64,000 bases of DNA from contig JAZUQQ010000027.1 of the NCBI GenBank assembly GCA_045605765.1, forward strand, positions 62,001-126,000, given 5' to 3'. This DNA is from SIG672 sp045605765 (lineage in GTDB: Bacteria > Bacillota > Clostridia > Oscillospirales > CAG-272). This document shows, in pieces, positions 43,006 through 52,612 of this stretch (its first letter is position 1; the number at the start of each line of letters is the position of its first letter). A program made the translations under genes and the position numbers. Below the pieces are notes generated by a model. That model ran no database searches. It was not told the origin of the DNA and saw only the letters and a list, made by a program, of their open reading frames with translations.

Positions 43006-44609
43006 TGCGAACAACACTAAATCTTCTGTTGTTGCAGATCGACAACCATACCGATCTGCTCAAAACCGCCTCCCCGCGCAAGATGCTTGTCGCGGCAATC
43101 AAGATCCTTCTGCTTCTCGTGGCAATCACCGCCGCGTTTGCTTACGCTTTCACGCAGATCTTTATGCTTGGATTTGCCATCAACGCCGAGCTGATCGCTT
43201 TGGTTTTGCTCATCGTTCAGCTCCTCACGCTTGCTTTCGCCGTGGCACACATTATTAGTACTCTGTATCTGTCACGCGACAACGAGCTCTTGATTTGTCT
43301 GCCTGTTACGGCAAATCAATTTTTCATCTCAAAGGTAATGCTCGTTTACTTTAAAGAACTGGCATTCGATGCTCTGCTCTGTATTCCGCTCTTCCTTTGT
43401 CTCGGTGTGTTCGGAGGACTTGGTACCAGCTTTTATTCGGCGGTGCCTCTTTACATTCTGCTCCTGCCCATACTACCCATCATTGTTGCTTCTTTTCTGA
43501 GCATACCCGTGATGCGTATAATGGCATTTTTGAAGCGTCATACGGTGCTTGCTATCATCGTTTTATTGACACTCGTGGGATCGGCGCTATTTGCCTACAT
43601 CTCACTTATTGCAAGTATTGCAGGAAACCTCAATATTGCAGAGCAACAGTTACAGTTCGTTGCATCTGTCAACGATGCAGTACGCGAGATAGGCAGTCAC
43701 ATTCCTGTCTACTATCAGCTTGCTAAGGCGATGTTCTCATTCTCATCTTGGTATTATATCCCGCTTTTTATTCTGATCTGTGCGCTGATTTCGGTCGCAA
43801 CGGTGATGATCATTCGTCCCTTTTACTTTCGTCTTGCAATGCCGCAGCTCGAAAACCGTGTTACGGCACGCGGCAAAAACAGAAGCCAACTTCACTACAC
43901 GTCTCCTTTCATTAGTTTGATCAAAAAGGAGATGCTGTGCATCTTCCGTTCTCCCTCCGAGGTGTTCCAGTATTTTCTCTTCACGTTACTTATGCCTTTC
44001 ATCGTATTCTCATACGACCGTCTACTGATGACAATATCGGTAAACCAAGCGGGTGTGAATATGATCGCAGGCTCTCACGCGATGATCGTCGCTATCTTGG
44101 CTATGCTATCTAATATCTCCTCAGCTTCCGCGATATCGCGCGACGGTGCGACCTTCCACACCTCTAAGATCATTCCCGTCAGTTATTTCACGCAGGTATT
44201 TGCCAAGCTCACGTTTAACGCGATGTTTACGCTTGGTGCAGTATTACTGACCGCGGTGGTTTCTTCGTTCTCATATCCCATATGGCAGATCGTGCTCGGC
44301 AGCATAGCTATCAGCTTTGCCTCTATTGGGCATATAGCACTTTGTCTTGAAATGGACATCAGACATCCGAGCGTAAATATGCAGGGCGACGAGGAGTCCT
44401 CGACTACAAGCAAAAGCACTCCCCGTGCTCTGGTGTTCGGGCTTCTGATCGGCTTTGTGATGGGGCTTTTCCTGATCCTCACCTCGTCATCCAAAAGCCT
44501 GATCCTTCCTTATCTTATACTGATCGCATTTTCCCTTATCTTCGCCCTGTGGCGTGTATGGACTTTGATCCTGCGCATACAGCTCGCGTACGACAAAATT
44601 GAAATGTGA
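43005..44609 (+). CDS. ABC-2-type permease, large
   Basis: 534 aa with about 12 membrane helices. Residues 30-240 and 300-530 each have clusters of hydrophobic helices, with the FISLIKKEMLCIFRSPSEVF coupling region near 303. It is larger than common ABC-2 permeases and resembles putative exporters of Firmicutes. GTG at 43002 is a possible alternative start; ATG 43005 overlaps the ATPase stop by one base (TGATG). It exports an unknown substrate, or moves lipid or surface protein, together with the ATPase. Confidence 0.85.
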   Translation: MRTTLNLLLLQIDNHTDLLKTASPRKMLVAAIKILLLLVAITAAFAYAFTQIFMLGFAINAELIALVLLIVQLLTLAFAVAHIISTLYLSRDNELLICLPVTANQFFISKVMLVYFKELAFDALLCIPLFLCLGVFGGLGTSFYSAVPLYILLLPILPIIVASFLSIPVMRIMAFLKRHTVLAIIVLLTLVGSALFAYISLIASIAGNLNIAEQQLQFVASVNDAVREIGSHIPVYYQLAKAMFSFSSWYYIPLFILICALISVATVMIIRPFYFRLAMPQLENRVTARGKNRSQLHYTSPFISLIKKEMLCIFRSPSEVFQYFLFTLLMPFIVFSYDRLLMTISVNQAGVNMIAGSHAMIVAILAMLSNISSASAISRDGATFHTSKIIPVSYFTQVFAKLTFNAMFTLGAVLLTAVVSSFSYPIWQIVLGSIAISFASIGHIALCLEMDIRHPSVNMQGDEESSTTSKSTPRALVFGLLIGFVMGLFLILTSSSKSLILPYLILIAFSLIFALWRVWTLILRIQLAYDKIEM

Positions 44610-44617
44610 GTTTTCCT

Positions 44618-45535
44618 ATGAAAAAAACAGTTGTCCTCATTTTAATATTTCTCCCTATCGTTTTACTATTCGTGATCGCGATCGCAGGGCGTGTTCTTTC
44701 GACCTATCAGCGTATCGACGTCGAAAGCGTCGTCTTTGCCGATGAACTCGGTGAAGAGCTTGACCACACCGCGACACTCACGGTAAGCTGCGGAGAAACA
44801 AAACCTACTAAGATCAGAATATATCCCGAGCTTGCAACCGACAAGCGTGTAAGCTACACCTCAACAGACACGTCCGTTTGTACGGTCGATGTCGAGGGGG
44901 CCGTAACGGGAGTCAGAGCAGGCAGTGCCGTTATCATGGTTAAAACCGCAGACGGCGACAAGACCGCCATACTTAACGTTATCGTGCGTGCCGACGGCGT
45001 TACCGGTGTAACACTCACGCCCGAAACACTCATTATGATGATCGGCGACAGCGCTGATCTTAAAGTTTCGGTCGAACCTTATGCGGCTCTTAATAAAAAG
45101 GTTTCCTTCACGACGAGCGATCCTTCTATCGTAACGGTCAGTGCGACCAGCAGACTGAAAGCCGTTGGCGCGGGAGTGGCAACCGTCACTGTCACCACAG
45201 ATGACGGCGGCTTTACCTGCACCTGCACGATCACAGTCGTAAATGCTACACCCCCGCTCTTCTTCGATTTCAAAGGCGTTGCAGGTATGCAGCAGACCGG
45301 CACGGGTTATATCGCCTTGCACAATACCGTAGACCTTACCGCAGGCCTCAGATTTGAAGACGAAATCGAGCTTAGCGACATCGAGTTCCGTATCATACAG
45401 GGTAACGGAGCTACCGTTGACGAAAACGGAATACTTACCTTTGCTCACCAGAGCATAGTAGTCGTTGAAGCCTTTGTTGGAGACGAAAACAATCTTACCT
45501 GCCGTGCGGAGCTCCGCATTGCTTGGATTGAATAA
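44618..45535 (+). CDS. Membrane-anchored protein with BIG2 Ig-like domains
   Basis: 305 aa. An N-terminal membrane helix (5-26), then BIG2-type units (VSYTSTDTSVCTVDVEGAVTGVRAGSAVI near 70; VSFTTSDPSIVTVSATSRLKAVGAGVATV near 155) outside the cell. The C-terminal part (215-305) is another beta-type unit. GTG 44606, overlapping the permease stop, is an alternative start; neither has a clear ribosome site, so reinitiation is likely. It is part of the ABC cassette. Confidence 0.75.
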   Translation: MKKTVVLILIFLPIVLLFVIAIAGRVLSTYQRIDVESVVFADELGEELDHTATLTVSCGETKPTKIRIYPELATDKRVSYTSTDTSVCTVDVEGAVTGVRAGSAVIMVKTADGDKTAILNVIVRADGVTGVTLTPETLIMMIGDSADLKVSVEPYAALNKKVSFTTSDPSIVTVSATSRLKAVGAGVATVTVTTDDGGFTCTCTITVVNATPPLFFDFKGVAGMQQTGTGYIALHNTVDLTAGLRFEDEIELSDIEFRIIQGNGATVDENGILTFAHQSIVVVEAFVGDENNLTCRAELRIAWIE

Positions 45536-45566
45536 ATTTAAACAAAAAAACAAGGAGATAATCATT

Positions 45567-48170
45567 ATGCGAATTCTCAAAAGCACACTTGCAATCTTAT
45601 GTTTAATTTCGATTTTGGTATGTTCCTTCGTTTCCTGTGACGAAAAGGAATCCCTGCGACTTTCGGCAGACAAAACGACTGCCAAGCAGGGCGAGGTCGT
45701 AATTTTCAGTACCACACACGTAACCAAAAAGGGTGAAGCAGTAACGGACGAGGCGACCTATGAGATCACCGCAGGATCCGAATATGCAACTCTTGCGGAC
45801 AACAAGCTTACAATTTCGGCTACCGCTAAGGACGATGCGGTCATAACCGTAGTATCCAAAATGGGAGAGCTTGTTTCTAACAGTGTAAGCGTTACTGTAA
45901 ACGTTCCCGAAAACGACATTTCCATTTCGGCAGACAAGACCGTTGCCGAACGCGGCGAGATCGTAACGATTACCGTCGCTCTTACCGAGGACGGCAATGC
46001 GATCTCGGCAGACGATGCAGTTCTTGAAATCACTAAGGGTCAAGATGCCGCAACGCTTGTCGGCACAAAGCTCACGATCGCTGATGACGCCGCACACGGC
46101 ACCGAGATCGAGCTCGTTGCAAAATACAAGGAACTCACCTCAAACACGATCAAGGTTACAGTTGATATTCCCGTTGTCGGAATAACGATCTCCGCCTCCA
46201 AGTCCTTCATTCCCGCAGGCTCTTTCGTTACCCTCCAAAAGGAACTGAGCCCCGCGGACGCCGTTGGTAACGTTGAATGGATCGTCACCGAAGGCGCAGA
46301 TCTTTGTACCGTTTCAGGCGACATTCTGGCGATAAACGAGAATGCTCCCGACGACTCTACCGTTAAGGTCAAAGCAAAATGCGGCGGCATTGAGAGTAAC
46401 GAGCTTGCCTTTACCATCGGTAAAGAGATAAAAAGCTTCCTGCTTATGCTTTCGCAGAACTCGCTTACGGTTGACCGCAACAGCGCGACCGACACAATTC
46501 TTGACGTAGAGATCCTTGACGACAAGCTTCAAAGCGTTACTGATCGCACCGTATCCTTCGAGATCATAAGCGGCTCTCAGTATCTCTCGATAAACCCGAA
46601 CGGAAACTCCTGCTATTTCACGGCTCTCGGTCACGGTGAGGCTGTGATCCGTGTCAGCCTGCCCGACACTAACATTTCTCAGACCGCAAACGTCAAGGTT
46701 ATCGTGCCCCCGAGCTCAATCAGACTTCCTGAAATGTTTATCGAGCGTCTTAGTCTTGATTACAGCTTCTCGATGATAAATCCCGGCACAAACCGTGCAG
46801 ACCGTCTTGATTTTAATGCAAGTGCAGTAGGTACAAACGTTTGCACCACCCTTAAATATACCTTCACACACGAGGACGGAAGCGCAGGTGACGCAGTTGC
46901 TACCTGGGCGGACGGCAAGATTACCTTCAAAAAGATTGGCCGTGTTACCGTTACCGTTTCTTCAGATTCGGGAAGCCGCAACGAGGTATCGGCTTCGTAT
47001 AGCTTCAACGTAAACCGCGGCTACAACGTCAGAAACTACACCGAGCTCAAAAATCTGCTCGAAGGCGATTCTTACAACGGCGAGATCGTCAACGTTGTAG
47101 TAACTGCAAAGCCCACCGGCGCAACAAGCTACAAGTACGGCTACGATCTTGTTCCTCCCACAGCACTCAAAGCTTCTTCCAAGCAGACCTGGCAGGACGT
47201 CCTCTATAACTCAATGATCCACGCTAAGAACAAGAACGTTTACATTAACGGAAACCGTCATAAGATCGACGGCTCGCAGCTTCGCGTTATAACAGGAACA
47301 GAGCTCGATGGACTTAATAATCAGGGATATAATTTCAGTTACATCAGCGCGCTTCTTCTGATCTCTCCCGAAGCGGCAGATTCCACACAGGTTGCAGGCA
47401 AGCAGCATAGCGTCAAGATCTTCGATTTCGAGGTTGTTGGTAACACTCCTGTCAATTTCAGCGGCGACCTGAACGGTAAGGTTCCGCGCGGCTCGTACAA
47501 CACCGGTATTTACATCGGTAGCGCGGACTACGATGTCGTATATCACCTCGAAATGAAAAACGTTTCGGCTTCCCGTTGCCACGTAGGTCTTCGTTTCCGC
47601 CGTACTGTAAGCGACAGTACCGTCGATAACATCAAGGTTTACAACTGCTTCTCCAACGGAATTGAAACAGAGGCATCGCTCATAAACTTCGGCAAGATGA
47701 CCATCGGTAAGTGCGGAGCGGCAGGCCTTGAAATGGTTCCCGCCAACTCCAACAAAGCAGGTGATACGATGGATCAAACTCAGAAGATCACCTTTGCAGG
47801 CGCAATTGATGCAAGCGAAAACCTCAACAAGGGCGACTCTGCATATTTTAACAGCTTTAAAATACAAGGCTATACCGTTCCGCAGATCATTGGAGGCGTA
47901 GTACAACAATACAATAGCAACGCGCTCTCTCATATGATGAACGCAAAAGGCGAGTTCAACTTCGTAACCTTCATATTCCATGATTTTGAAATAGGAATGA
48001 ACATGAGCCAAGCTATATATCCGGCATATCAAAACGGCGGTATCGTACTCGCATCGGAGCTTCCTTCAAGCGGCAAGGACACACAGCACGAGTATATTCT
48101 TCTTGAAATCAGGGTCGGCGAGATGTCTTACGGTTACGCGCTTCTCTACAACCACCACTACGCAAAATAA
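45567..48170 (+). CDS. Ig-fold lipoprotein with C-terminal beta-helix
   Basis: 867 aa. The lipobox cysteine is at 24 (SFVSC). Residues 30-400 hold four Ig-like units (SADKTTAKQGEVVIF; ISADKTVAERGEIVTI; ISASKSFIPAGSFVTL; etc.). Residues 500-760 resemble a right-handed parallel beta-helix (MIHAKNKNVYINGNRHKIDG; VYHLEMKNVSASRCHVGLRF; DNIKVYNCFSNGIETE), the fold of pectate lyase-like and tail-spike proteins. No clear polysaccharide-lyase catalytic triad is visible. ATG 45567 follows AAGGAGA. It is the last gene of the cassette and is likely the exposed binding or degrading component. Confidence 0.75.
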   Translation: MRILKSTLAILCLISILVCSFVSCDEKESLRLSADKTTAKQGEVVIFSTTHVTKKGEAVTDEATYEITAGSEYATLADNKLTISATAKDDAVITVVSKMGELVSNSVSVTVNVPENDISISADKTVAERGEIVTITVALTEDGNAISADDAVLEITKGQDAATLVGTKLTIADDAAHGTEIELVAKYKELTSNTIKVTVDIPVVGITISASKSFIPAGSFVTLQKELSPADAVGNVEWIVTEGADLCTVSGDILAINENAPDDSTVKVKAKCGGIESNELAFTIGKEIKSFLLMLSQNSLTVDRNSATDTILDVEILDDKLQSVTDRTVSFEIISGSQYLSINPNGNSCYFTALGHGEAVIRVSLPDTNISQTANVKVIVPPSSIRLPEMFIERLSLDYSFSMINPGTNRADRLDFNASAVGTNVCTTLKYTFTHEDGSAGDAVATWADGKITFKKIGRVTVTVSSDSGSRNEVSASYSFNVNRGYNVRNYTELKNLLEGDSYNGEIVNVVVTAKPTGATSYKYGYDLVPPTALKASSKQTWQDVLYNSMIHAKNKNVYINGNRHKIDGSQLRVITGTELDGLNNQGYNFSYISALLLISPEAADSTQVAGKQHSVKIFDFEVVGNTPVNFSGDLNGKVPRGSYNTGIYIGSADYDVVYHLEMKNVSASRCHVGLRFRRTVSDSTVDNIKVYNCFSNGIETEASLINFGKMTIGKCGAAGLEMVPANSNKAGDTMDQTQKITFAGAIDASENLNKGDSAYFNSFKIQGYTVPQIIGGVVQQYNSNALSHMMNAKGEFNFVTFIFHDFEIGMNMSQAIYPAYQNGGIVLASELPSSGKDTQHEYILLEIRVGEMSYGYALLYNHHYAK

Positions 48171-48216
48171 AATTCAAGTAGTGAACTGCGCAGTTATCGG
48201 AAAAATTTAATACAAT

Positions 48217-48254
48217 GGGCACGTCATTTGGAATAAATCCATGGTGACGTGTCC
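48217..48254 (+). terminator. Terminator-like 38-nt hairpin, copy B
   Basis: GGGCACGTCA (48217-48226) pairs with TGACGTGTCC (48245-48254) with one G-U; inside, GGA pairs with TCC. TTTTGCTTTT follows. Same layout as copy A, with paired base changes. Confidence 0.75.
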
Positions 48255-48483
48255 GTTTTGCTTTTATTTTACTGCTTCGGTGTAATATCTCCGTCTATAC
48301 AGTTATGAGTATAGTTTGCTGCTCGATTCTCTTGACGCTATCGGGTATTATAATATCTGTATATCTGTAATATTAGCTTTGAAGGTTTATATTTTACTAT
48401 AACGCCGTCACAGGCGTTTGTCAATCGAGCTCGCCATAGTTTGTAAATGTCAAAATAGTCCAAATAAATATCAAAAAAGCTCC

Positions 48484-48512
48484 TTGAAAAGTGCGATTTC
48501 ATATAGTATAAT
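48484..48512 (+). promoter_or_regulatory. Promoter of the sugar isomerase gene
   Basis: TTGAAA at 48484-48489 and TATAAT at 48507-48512, spacer 17. Confidence 0.7.
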
Positions 48513-48543
48513 AAAATCACAAAACATTAAGGAGATTTTAATT

Positions 48544-49347
48544 ATGAAAAAATACGGACTTCAAATCTACTCCGTACGTGATCAGTTCACGAACGAAGAG
48601 GACACAAAAAACGCGTTTCTGGCTCTTGCCGAAATGGGCTATACTAGCGTTCAGACCGCGGGTACTTACAGTTATATCTCTCCCGAAAAATTCGCGCAGT
48701 ATGCTAAGGATGCAGGCATCCAGATCTGCGGAACGCACTACAATTGGGATCTTATAAAGGATGATGTTGAGGGTACTGTCGCTTATCATAACACCCTCGG
48801 AACAACAAACATCGGCATCGGCATTATGCCTCAATACGCAAGAGGAAATCTTGAAGGGCTGAGCGCGTTTATAAGTGAATTCAACGCGATGGCGAAGATC
48901 TATCACGCACGTGGCTTCAAGCTTACCTACCACAACCACTCATTTGAGTTCGTACGTCTTCCCGACGGCAAGACACTTTTCGACCACCTCGTTGAAGAGC
49001 TCGATCCCGAATGCACCTCACTCGTGCTCGACACCTATTGGGTCCAACACGGCGGCGCGGACGTACGCGCGACCATTGAGCGTCTTGCGGGCAGAATAGA
49101 CATTCTTCACCTGAAAGATATGGAGGCCTGCCACCGCTACACGCTTTCTGACGGCAAGGGACTTGCTGCTCCCGCTATTGTTGAGATCGGCGCAGGAAAT
49201 ATTAACTTCAAGGATATAATCCCCACCGCAGAAAAGTGCGGAGTAAAATATTTCGTAGTCGAGGACGACAGATGCCCTGAAGGCAGATCTCTTGAAATGG
49301 TAAAGCGCTCGGCAGACTACATCAACGCAAATCTGCTTGAAAAGTGA
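48544..49347 (+). CDS. Sugar phosphate isomerase/epimerase (xylose isomerase-like TIM barrel)
   Basis: 267 aa. The AP-endonuclease-2/xylose isomerase fold is shown by QIYSVRDQF at the start, LTYHNHSFEF near 131-140, VLDTYWVQHGG near 162 and DILHLKDME near 184; the His, Glu and Asp residues are the expected metal ligands. Family members isomerise or epimerise sugars and inositols. The substrate is unknown. ATG 48544 follows AAGGAGA. Monocistronic between its promoter and terminator. Confidence 0.85.
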   Translation: MKKYGLQIYSVRDQFTNEEDTKNAFLALAEMGYTSVQTAGTYSYISPEKFAQYAKDAGIQICGTHYNWDLIKDDVEGTVAYHNTLGTTNIGIGIMPQYARGNLEGLSAFISEFNAMAKIYHARGFKLTYHNHSFEFVRLPDGKTLFDHLVEELDPECTSLVLDTYWVQHGGADVRATIERLAGRIDILHLKDMEACHRYTLSDGKGLAAPAIVEIGAGNINFKDIIPTAEKCGVKYFVVEDDRCPEGRSLEMVKRSADYINANLLEK

Positions 49348-49382
49348 TTTCTTTCTTGAAAAAACTTTTTGAAATCTTTGAT

Positions 49383-49412
49383 AAAAAAGGACGAGAATTT
49401 CTCGTCCTTTTT
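49383..49412. terminator. Bidirectional terminator
   Basis: AAAAAAGGACGAGAA and TTCTCGTCCTTTTTT, adjacent. It ends the isomerase gene. Confidence 0.85.
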
Positions 49413-49533
49413 TATTTTTGTCGATATGCTCAACAAAACTACTTTGTGTTTGGCTCGATATATTTGCCTTCGCCAAATTCGATATGCTTTCCCTTCGGTA
49501 AAGCTCGTTATGGTATAAATATGCACGACATAT

Positions 49534-50085
49534 TTATACCAGTTCTCTGTATCTGCGCGCGATCTCCATCATATCGGCAAGCATCTCGTCTTTGCGGCGA
49601 GGGTCACGCAGAAGAAGCGACGGATGGTAGACGGCAGTCATATCGTACTGTCCTTTTTTTACCCAAGCTCCGTGTTCTTTCGTTATCTTATAATCGGGCG
49701 ATATAAGGCGCATAGCCGAAATTCTGCCAAGACAAACTATCATCTTCGGCTTTATAATTCTGACCTGCTCGCGCAGATATTCTATACAAACGTCCTGTTC
49801 GGACGGCAGTGGATCGCGGTTTTTCGGCGGACGGCATTTGAGCATATTCGCTATGTAGACCTCGTCACGACTGATACCGACAGCTTCAAGGTATTTGTCA
49901 AAGAGCTTGCCCGCTCTTCCGACGAATGGAATTCCGCTCAGATCCTCCTGTTCACCCGGTGCTTCACCGACAAACATTAACTTCGCGTTCTTATTGCCTG
50001 CACCGAAAACGATATTCGTTCTCGTGTTGCCAAGCTCACATTTTTTGCAAGAGGCACATTTCTGTTGAAGTTCTTCTAAGGTCAT
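49534..50085 (-). CDS. Family 4 uracil-DNA glycosylase
   Basis: 183 aa repair enzyme removing uracil from DNA. Motif GEAPGEQED near 40-48, KCRPPKNRDP near 83, and VYHPSLLLR near 152 mark type 4 enzymes; cysteines in CASCKKC, NMLKCRPP and near 118 may bind a 4Fe-4S cluster. It lies at the end of the secA-led minus-strand run. Confidence 0.93.
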   Translation of the reverse strand: MTLEELQQKCASCKKCELGNTRTNIVFGAGNKNAKLMFVGEAPGEQEDLSGIPFVGRAGKLFDKYLEAVGISRDEVYIANMLKCRPPKNRDPLPSEQDVCIEYLREQVRIIKPKMIVCLGRISAMRLISPDYKITKEHGAWVKKGQYDMTAVYHPSLLLRDPRRKDEMLADMMEIARRYRELV

Positions 50086-50110
50086 AGTTTTTACCGTCCT
50101 TTTCGGAATT

Positions 50111-50347
50111 TTATGTATATCTTACGAAAATATCAAAGCCTGTTTTACTATTTCCGAAGGCATCTATTTCAATCCTTTCGGAAACACTTTTCCCGATACG
50201 TCCGCAAGCGTCACTAAGCATATCGCGTAGCGCTTTACGGCTATACCTATCGGCAAGGTCGAATTCTCCCTTTGGAAAATATTTTTTCCACTCCTGCGCT
50301 TCAAGCGTAATGAGCAGTGATTTTTTGTTTATTTCAAGTGTTTTCAA
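50111..50347 (-). CDS. MecA-like N-terminal domain mini protein
   Basis: 78 aa. LEINKKSLLITLEAQEW, then KALRDMLSDACGRIG and IEIDAFGNSKTGFDIFVRY follow the pattern of the MecA N-terminal domain, which binds substrates for ClpC. The C-terminal ClpC-binding domain is missing. The start is TTG 50347 with GGAGG at good spacing. It lies 25 bases upstream of the glycosylase. It may be a truncated adaptor or a separate binder; the assignment is tentative. Confidence 0.45.
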   Translation of the reverse strand: MKTLEINKKSLLITLEAQEWKKYFPKGEFDLADRYSRKALRDMLSDACGRIGKSVSERIEIDAFGNSKTGFDIFVRYT

Positions 50348-50475
50348 GGCTTATCCCTCCGTATTTTTATAACGAAATTATAAACCTAAAGCTCAAAAAT
50401 GTGAATATCAAAGTTTCTGTAAATTCAGGATTTTTATACCTTTTTTGGAACAATATCGGCTAAAAATCCTGCTTT

Positions 50476-51885
50476 TCAGTCAACTCCTTCCGTTTTTATA
50501 AAAATATACTTTTCTTTGGTGGAATCCTTTATTTTATCCGCCGTATGGACAAACGCGACCGTCCAAACAATTCTGACTGAGACGTCTATGACCCAAAGAT
50601 TATAGTCACTTGCGATAAGCGCAAGCTGCAAGTAGGAAAGAACGGCGCTAAACACACCGAGCGTGACGGTAACGACTATCCAGAGTCGCTCTACCGCCGT
50701 AGAACGAAGAATGACCTTTTTATCGTGCACCTGTCCGAGCTCGTATATCGATTTCCCGCCGTGTCTCATAAGCGCCAACACGAGCGCACGTCCGACGAAA
50801 AAGAGTGTTATCGCAAAAAGCAGCGTTTCAAGCGCATATAGAACACAAAGCAAATTAAAATTGCCACTGACTTCTGCGCTCGTTCCGAGATAACTCGCTA
50901 TCTGCTGACCGTATCCGACCGACATCCCTATTTGCGTACTGCTCGAAACGATATATTTTTCGGTAAAAAAGACCGAAAATCCCCAGCTCACAGCCGAAAC
51001 CGCGGTATATACCGAGGAGATCGCCATACCCGTTTTCGCAAGGCGCGGAAAGATATTTATTACTCTTCTAAATGCCGCTATAAAGAATATGCCTGCGATA
51101 AAATTCGGAACAAAATTCACGCCGTCCAGTTTAAGTTCAAGTGCAAAAAATGCCGCCACCGTGAAAATAGATATTGCCGACAGAACGATACGCCTGTCAA
51201 CAAGGTGCGGACTTTCTATGCTGAATCGCGAATACTTTTCCGCAAGCGAAGAAAGATATTTTTCATCAGAAAGCAAACCCTTAAAATACTTTCTTGCCAT
51301 TACAAACCAAACTATACCCACGATAAGAGCAATGGCGACAACCAGAATAGTAAGTGGAAGTCTGAGCTGAGCGATGCTCACTATACCCGTTTCTGTGACC
51401 GTACCGTATTCGCTACTTGAAAGCGTGGTTAGCTCGGGGAGAACCGAGGCTATCGGTTTAAAGCAAGCGAAAATTATAGTGAATATGCGGATACTGTCGT
51501 ATCCTACGAAAAGTTCACTTCCATCTCCGCGTTCAGCGCTGTAATATATACCCTCGAAAAGCTTTGAAAACGCCTGTATACCATAAAAAATCTCAAGACA
51601 CCCGAAAACGAACGCAAGGAGCAAGATCCAAGTGATCTCCGTAGCCGAAATAATAAAAAGCACGGGCATGGAGAGCGTTTTTATAACCGAAATTATGGTA
51701 AGATATCTGAAATACGTCGAAGCATCCCTGAAATGCGGATAGATCGAGGCAACCTTATAAAGTCCTTTAATAATAAGCAAATATCCGATAAAATCGGGGA
51801 AAATATCGATTATGTTAAAGTTGGGATTCATAAGAAAAACGAGTCCCCACACGATATATTTAAGCCCCAGAGCAGAAGCCGTCAT
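50476..51885 (-). CDS. Multipass membrane protein, paralogue of the next gene
   Basis: 469 aa with about 12 hydrophobic segments. Two similar halves are suggested: NIIDIFPDFIGYLLIIKGLY near 22 and VNFVPNFIAGIFFIAAFRRV near 260 both have the P-(D/N)F-G pattern. It shares the first pattern with the 224-aa neighbour (FDLLPDVVGYLCMFFSM). Family unknown. It is likely co-transcribed with secA and the neighbour. Confidence 0.6.
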   Translation of the reverse strand: MTASALGLKYIVWGLVFLMNPNFNIIDIFPDFIGYLLIIKGLYKVASIYPHFRDASTYFRYLTIISVIKTLSMPVLFIISATEITWILLLAFVFGCLEIFYGIQAFSKLFEGIYYSAERGDGSELFVGYDSIRIFTIIFACFKPIASVLPELTTLSSSEYGTVTETGIVSIAQLRLPLTILVVAIALIVGIVWFVMARKYFKGLLSDEKYLSSLAEKYSRFSIESPHLVDRRIVLSAISIFTVAAFFALELKLDGVNFVPNFIAGIFFIAAFRRVINIFPRLAKTGMAISSVYTAVSAVSWGFSVFFTEKYIVSSSTQIGMSVGYGQQIASYLGTSAEVSGNFNLLCVLYALETLLFAITLFFVGRALVLALMRHGGKSIYELGQVHDKKVILRSTAVERLWIVVTVTLGVFSAVLSYLQLALIASDYNLWVIDVSVRIVWTVAFVHTADKIKDSTKEKYIFIKTEGVD

Positions 51886-51915
51886 TTCTTATCATCCCTT
51901 TCATAGTTTTATTTT

Positions 51916-52590
51916 TCAGTCGTCATCCTCGTCGTATTTTGCTCTTGCTCTTACCGCCTTTTGAAGAAAGCGTACTAGCAAGGGGTCTTTTTCGGGCAGG
52001 TCATCCTCTCCTTCAAAGCCTATCTGACGATAGTATGAGAATATCATCACAAGCATCATAAAATACTGAACGTAGAAAAGCAGCGAAACACCCAGAGAAG
52101 CAAAATATGCCCATATCTCGTTTGTCGGCAAAAATGATTTCATGCTTATCCCAAGATAGCATACAGACGACACGGAAGTGAATATCGCAGTTCGCTTTGA
52201 AAGCTTTTCAAGCCCAACCGAGTCTGCGATCTCGCGAAGTCCGCTTGACATAAAGAGTATTGCCACAATCATTATCGGGTATTTAACTGCGTAATATACG
52301 GTTTCAACCACCGATATTACTGAAAGACCGGGGAGCACAGCAAATCTCATAACGATCGCCGTTACCTGAGAAAGCAGGAAAATCCCGCTTAACACACTCA
52401 TAAACGCCGCAATATAAGCAAAAACATTCAGATCCTTTGAACTTTTCCGTAGGTGCTTCATAGAAAAGAACATACAAAGATATCCGACAACATCGGGCAA
52501 AAGATCAAATCCAACCGCAGGCGACACGCTTATCGCCCAGCTCTGGTCGAGCATCATCATAAATCCGACGAAAAGAAGTCCGAATCCCAT
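51916..52590 (-). CDS. Multipass membrane protein
   Basis: 224 aa with about five to six hydrophobic segments and an acidic C-terminal tail ending YDEDDD. The LPDVVGYL region near 31 matches the start of the 469-aa neighbour. ATG 52590 follows TTGGAG. Unknown function. Confidence 0.6.
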   Translation of the reverse strand: MGFGLLFVGFMMMLDQSWAISVSPAVGFDLLPDVVGYLCMFFSMKHLRKSSKDLNVFAYIAAFMSVLSGIFLLSQVTAIVMRFAVLPGLSVISVVETVYYAVKYPIMIVAILFMSSGLREIADSVGLEKLSKRTAIFTSVSSVCYLGISMKSFLPTNEIWAYFASLGVSLLFYVQYFMMLVMIFSYYRQIGFEGEDDLPEKDPLLVRFLQKAVRARAKYDEDDD

Positions 52591-52612
52591 TTTTTATCTC
52601 CAAGCTTATATT

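Larger units (their letters stand above)
48171..48543. other. Intergenic region, hairpin and promoter
   Basis: 373 bases. It contains hairpin copy B at 48217-48254 and the promoter at 48484-48512 of the isomerase gene. The middle (48260-48480) shows no convincing feature. Confidence 0.5.
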
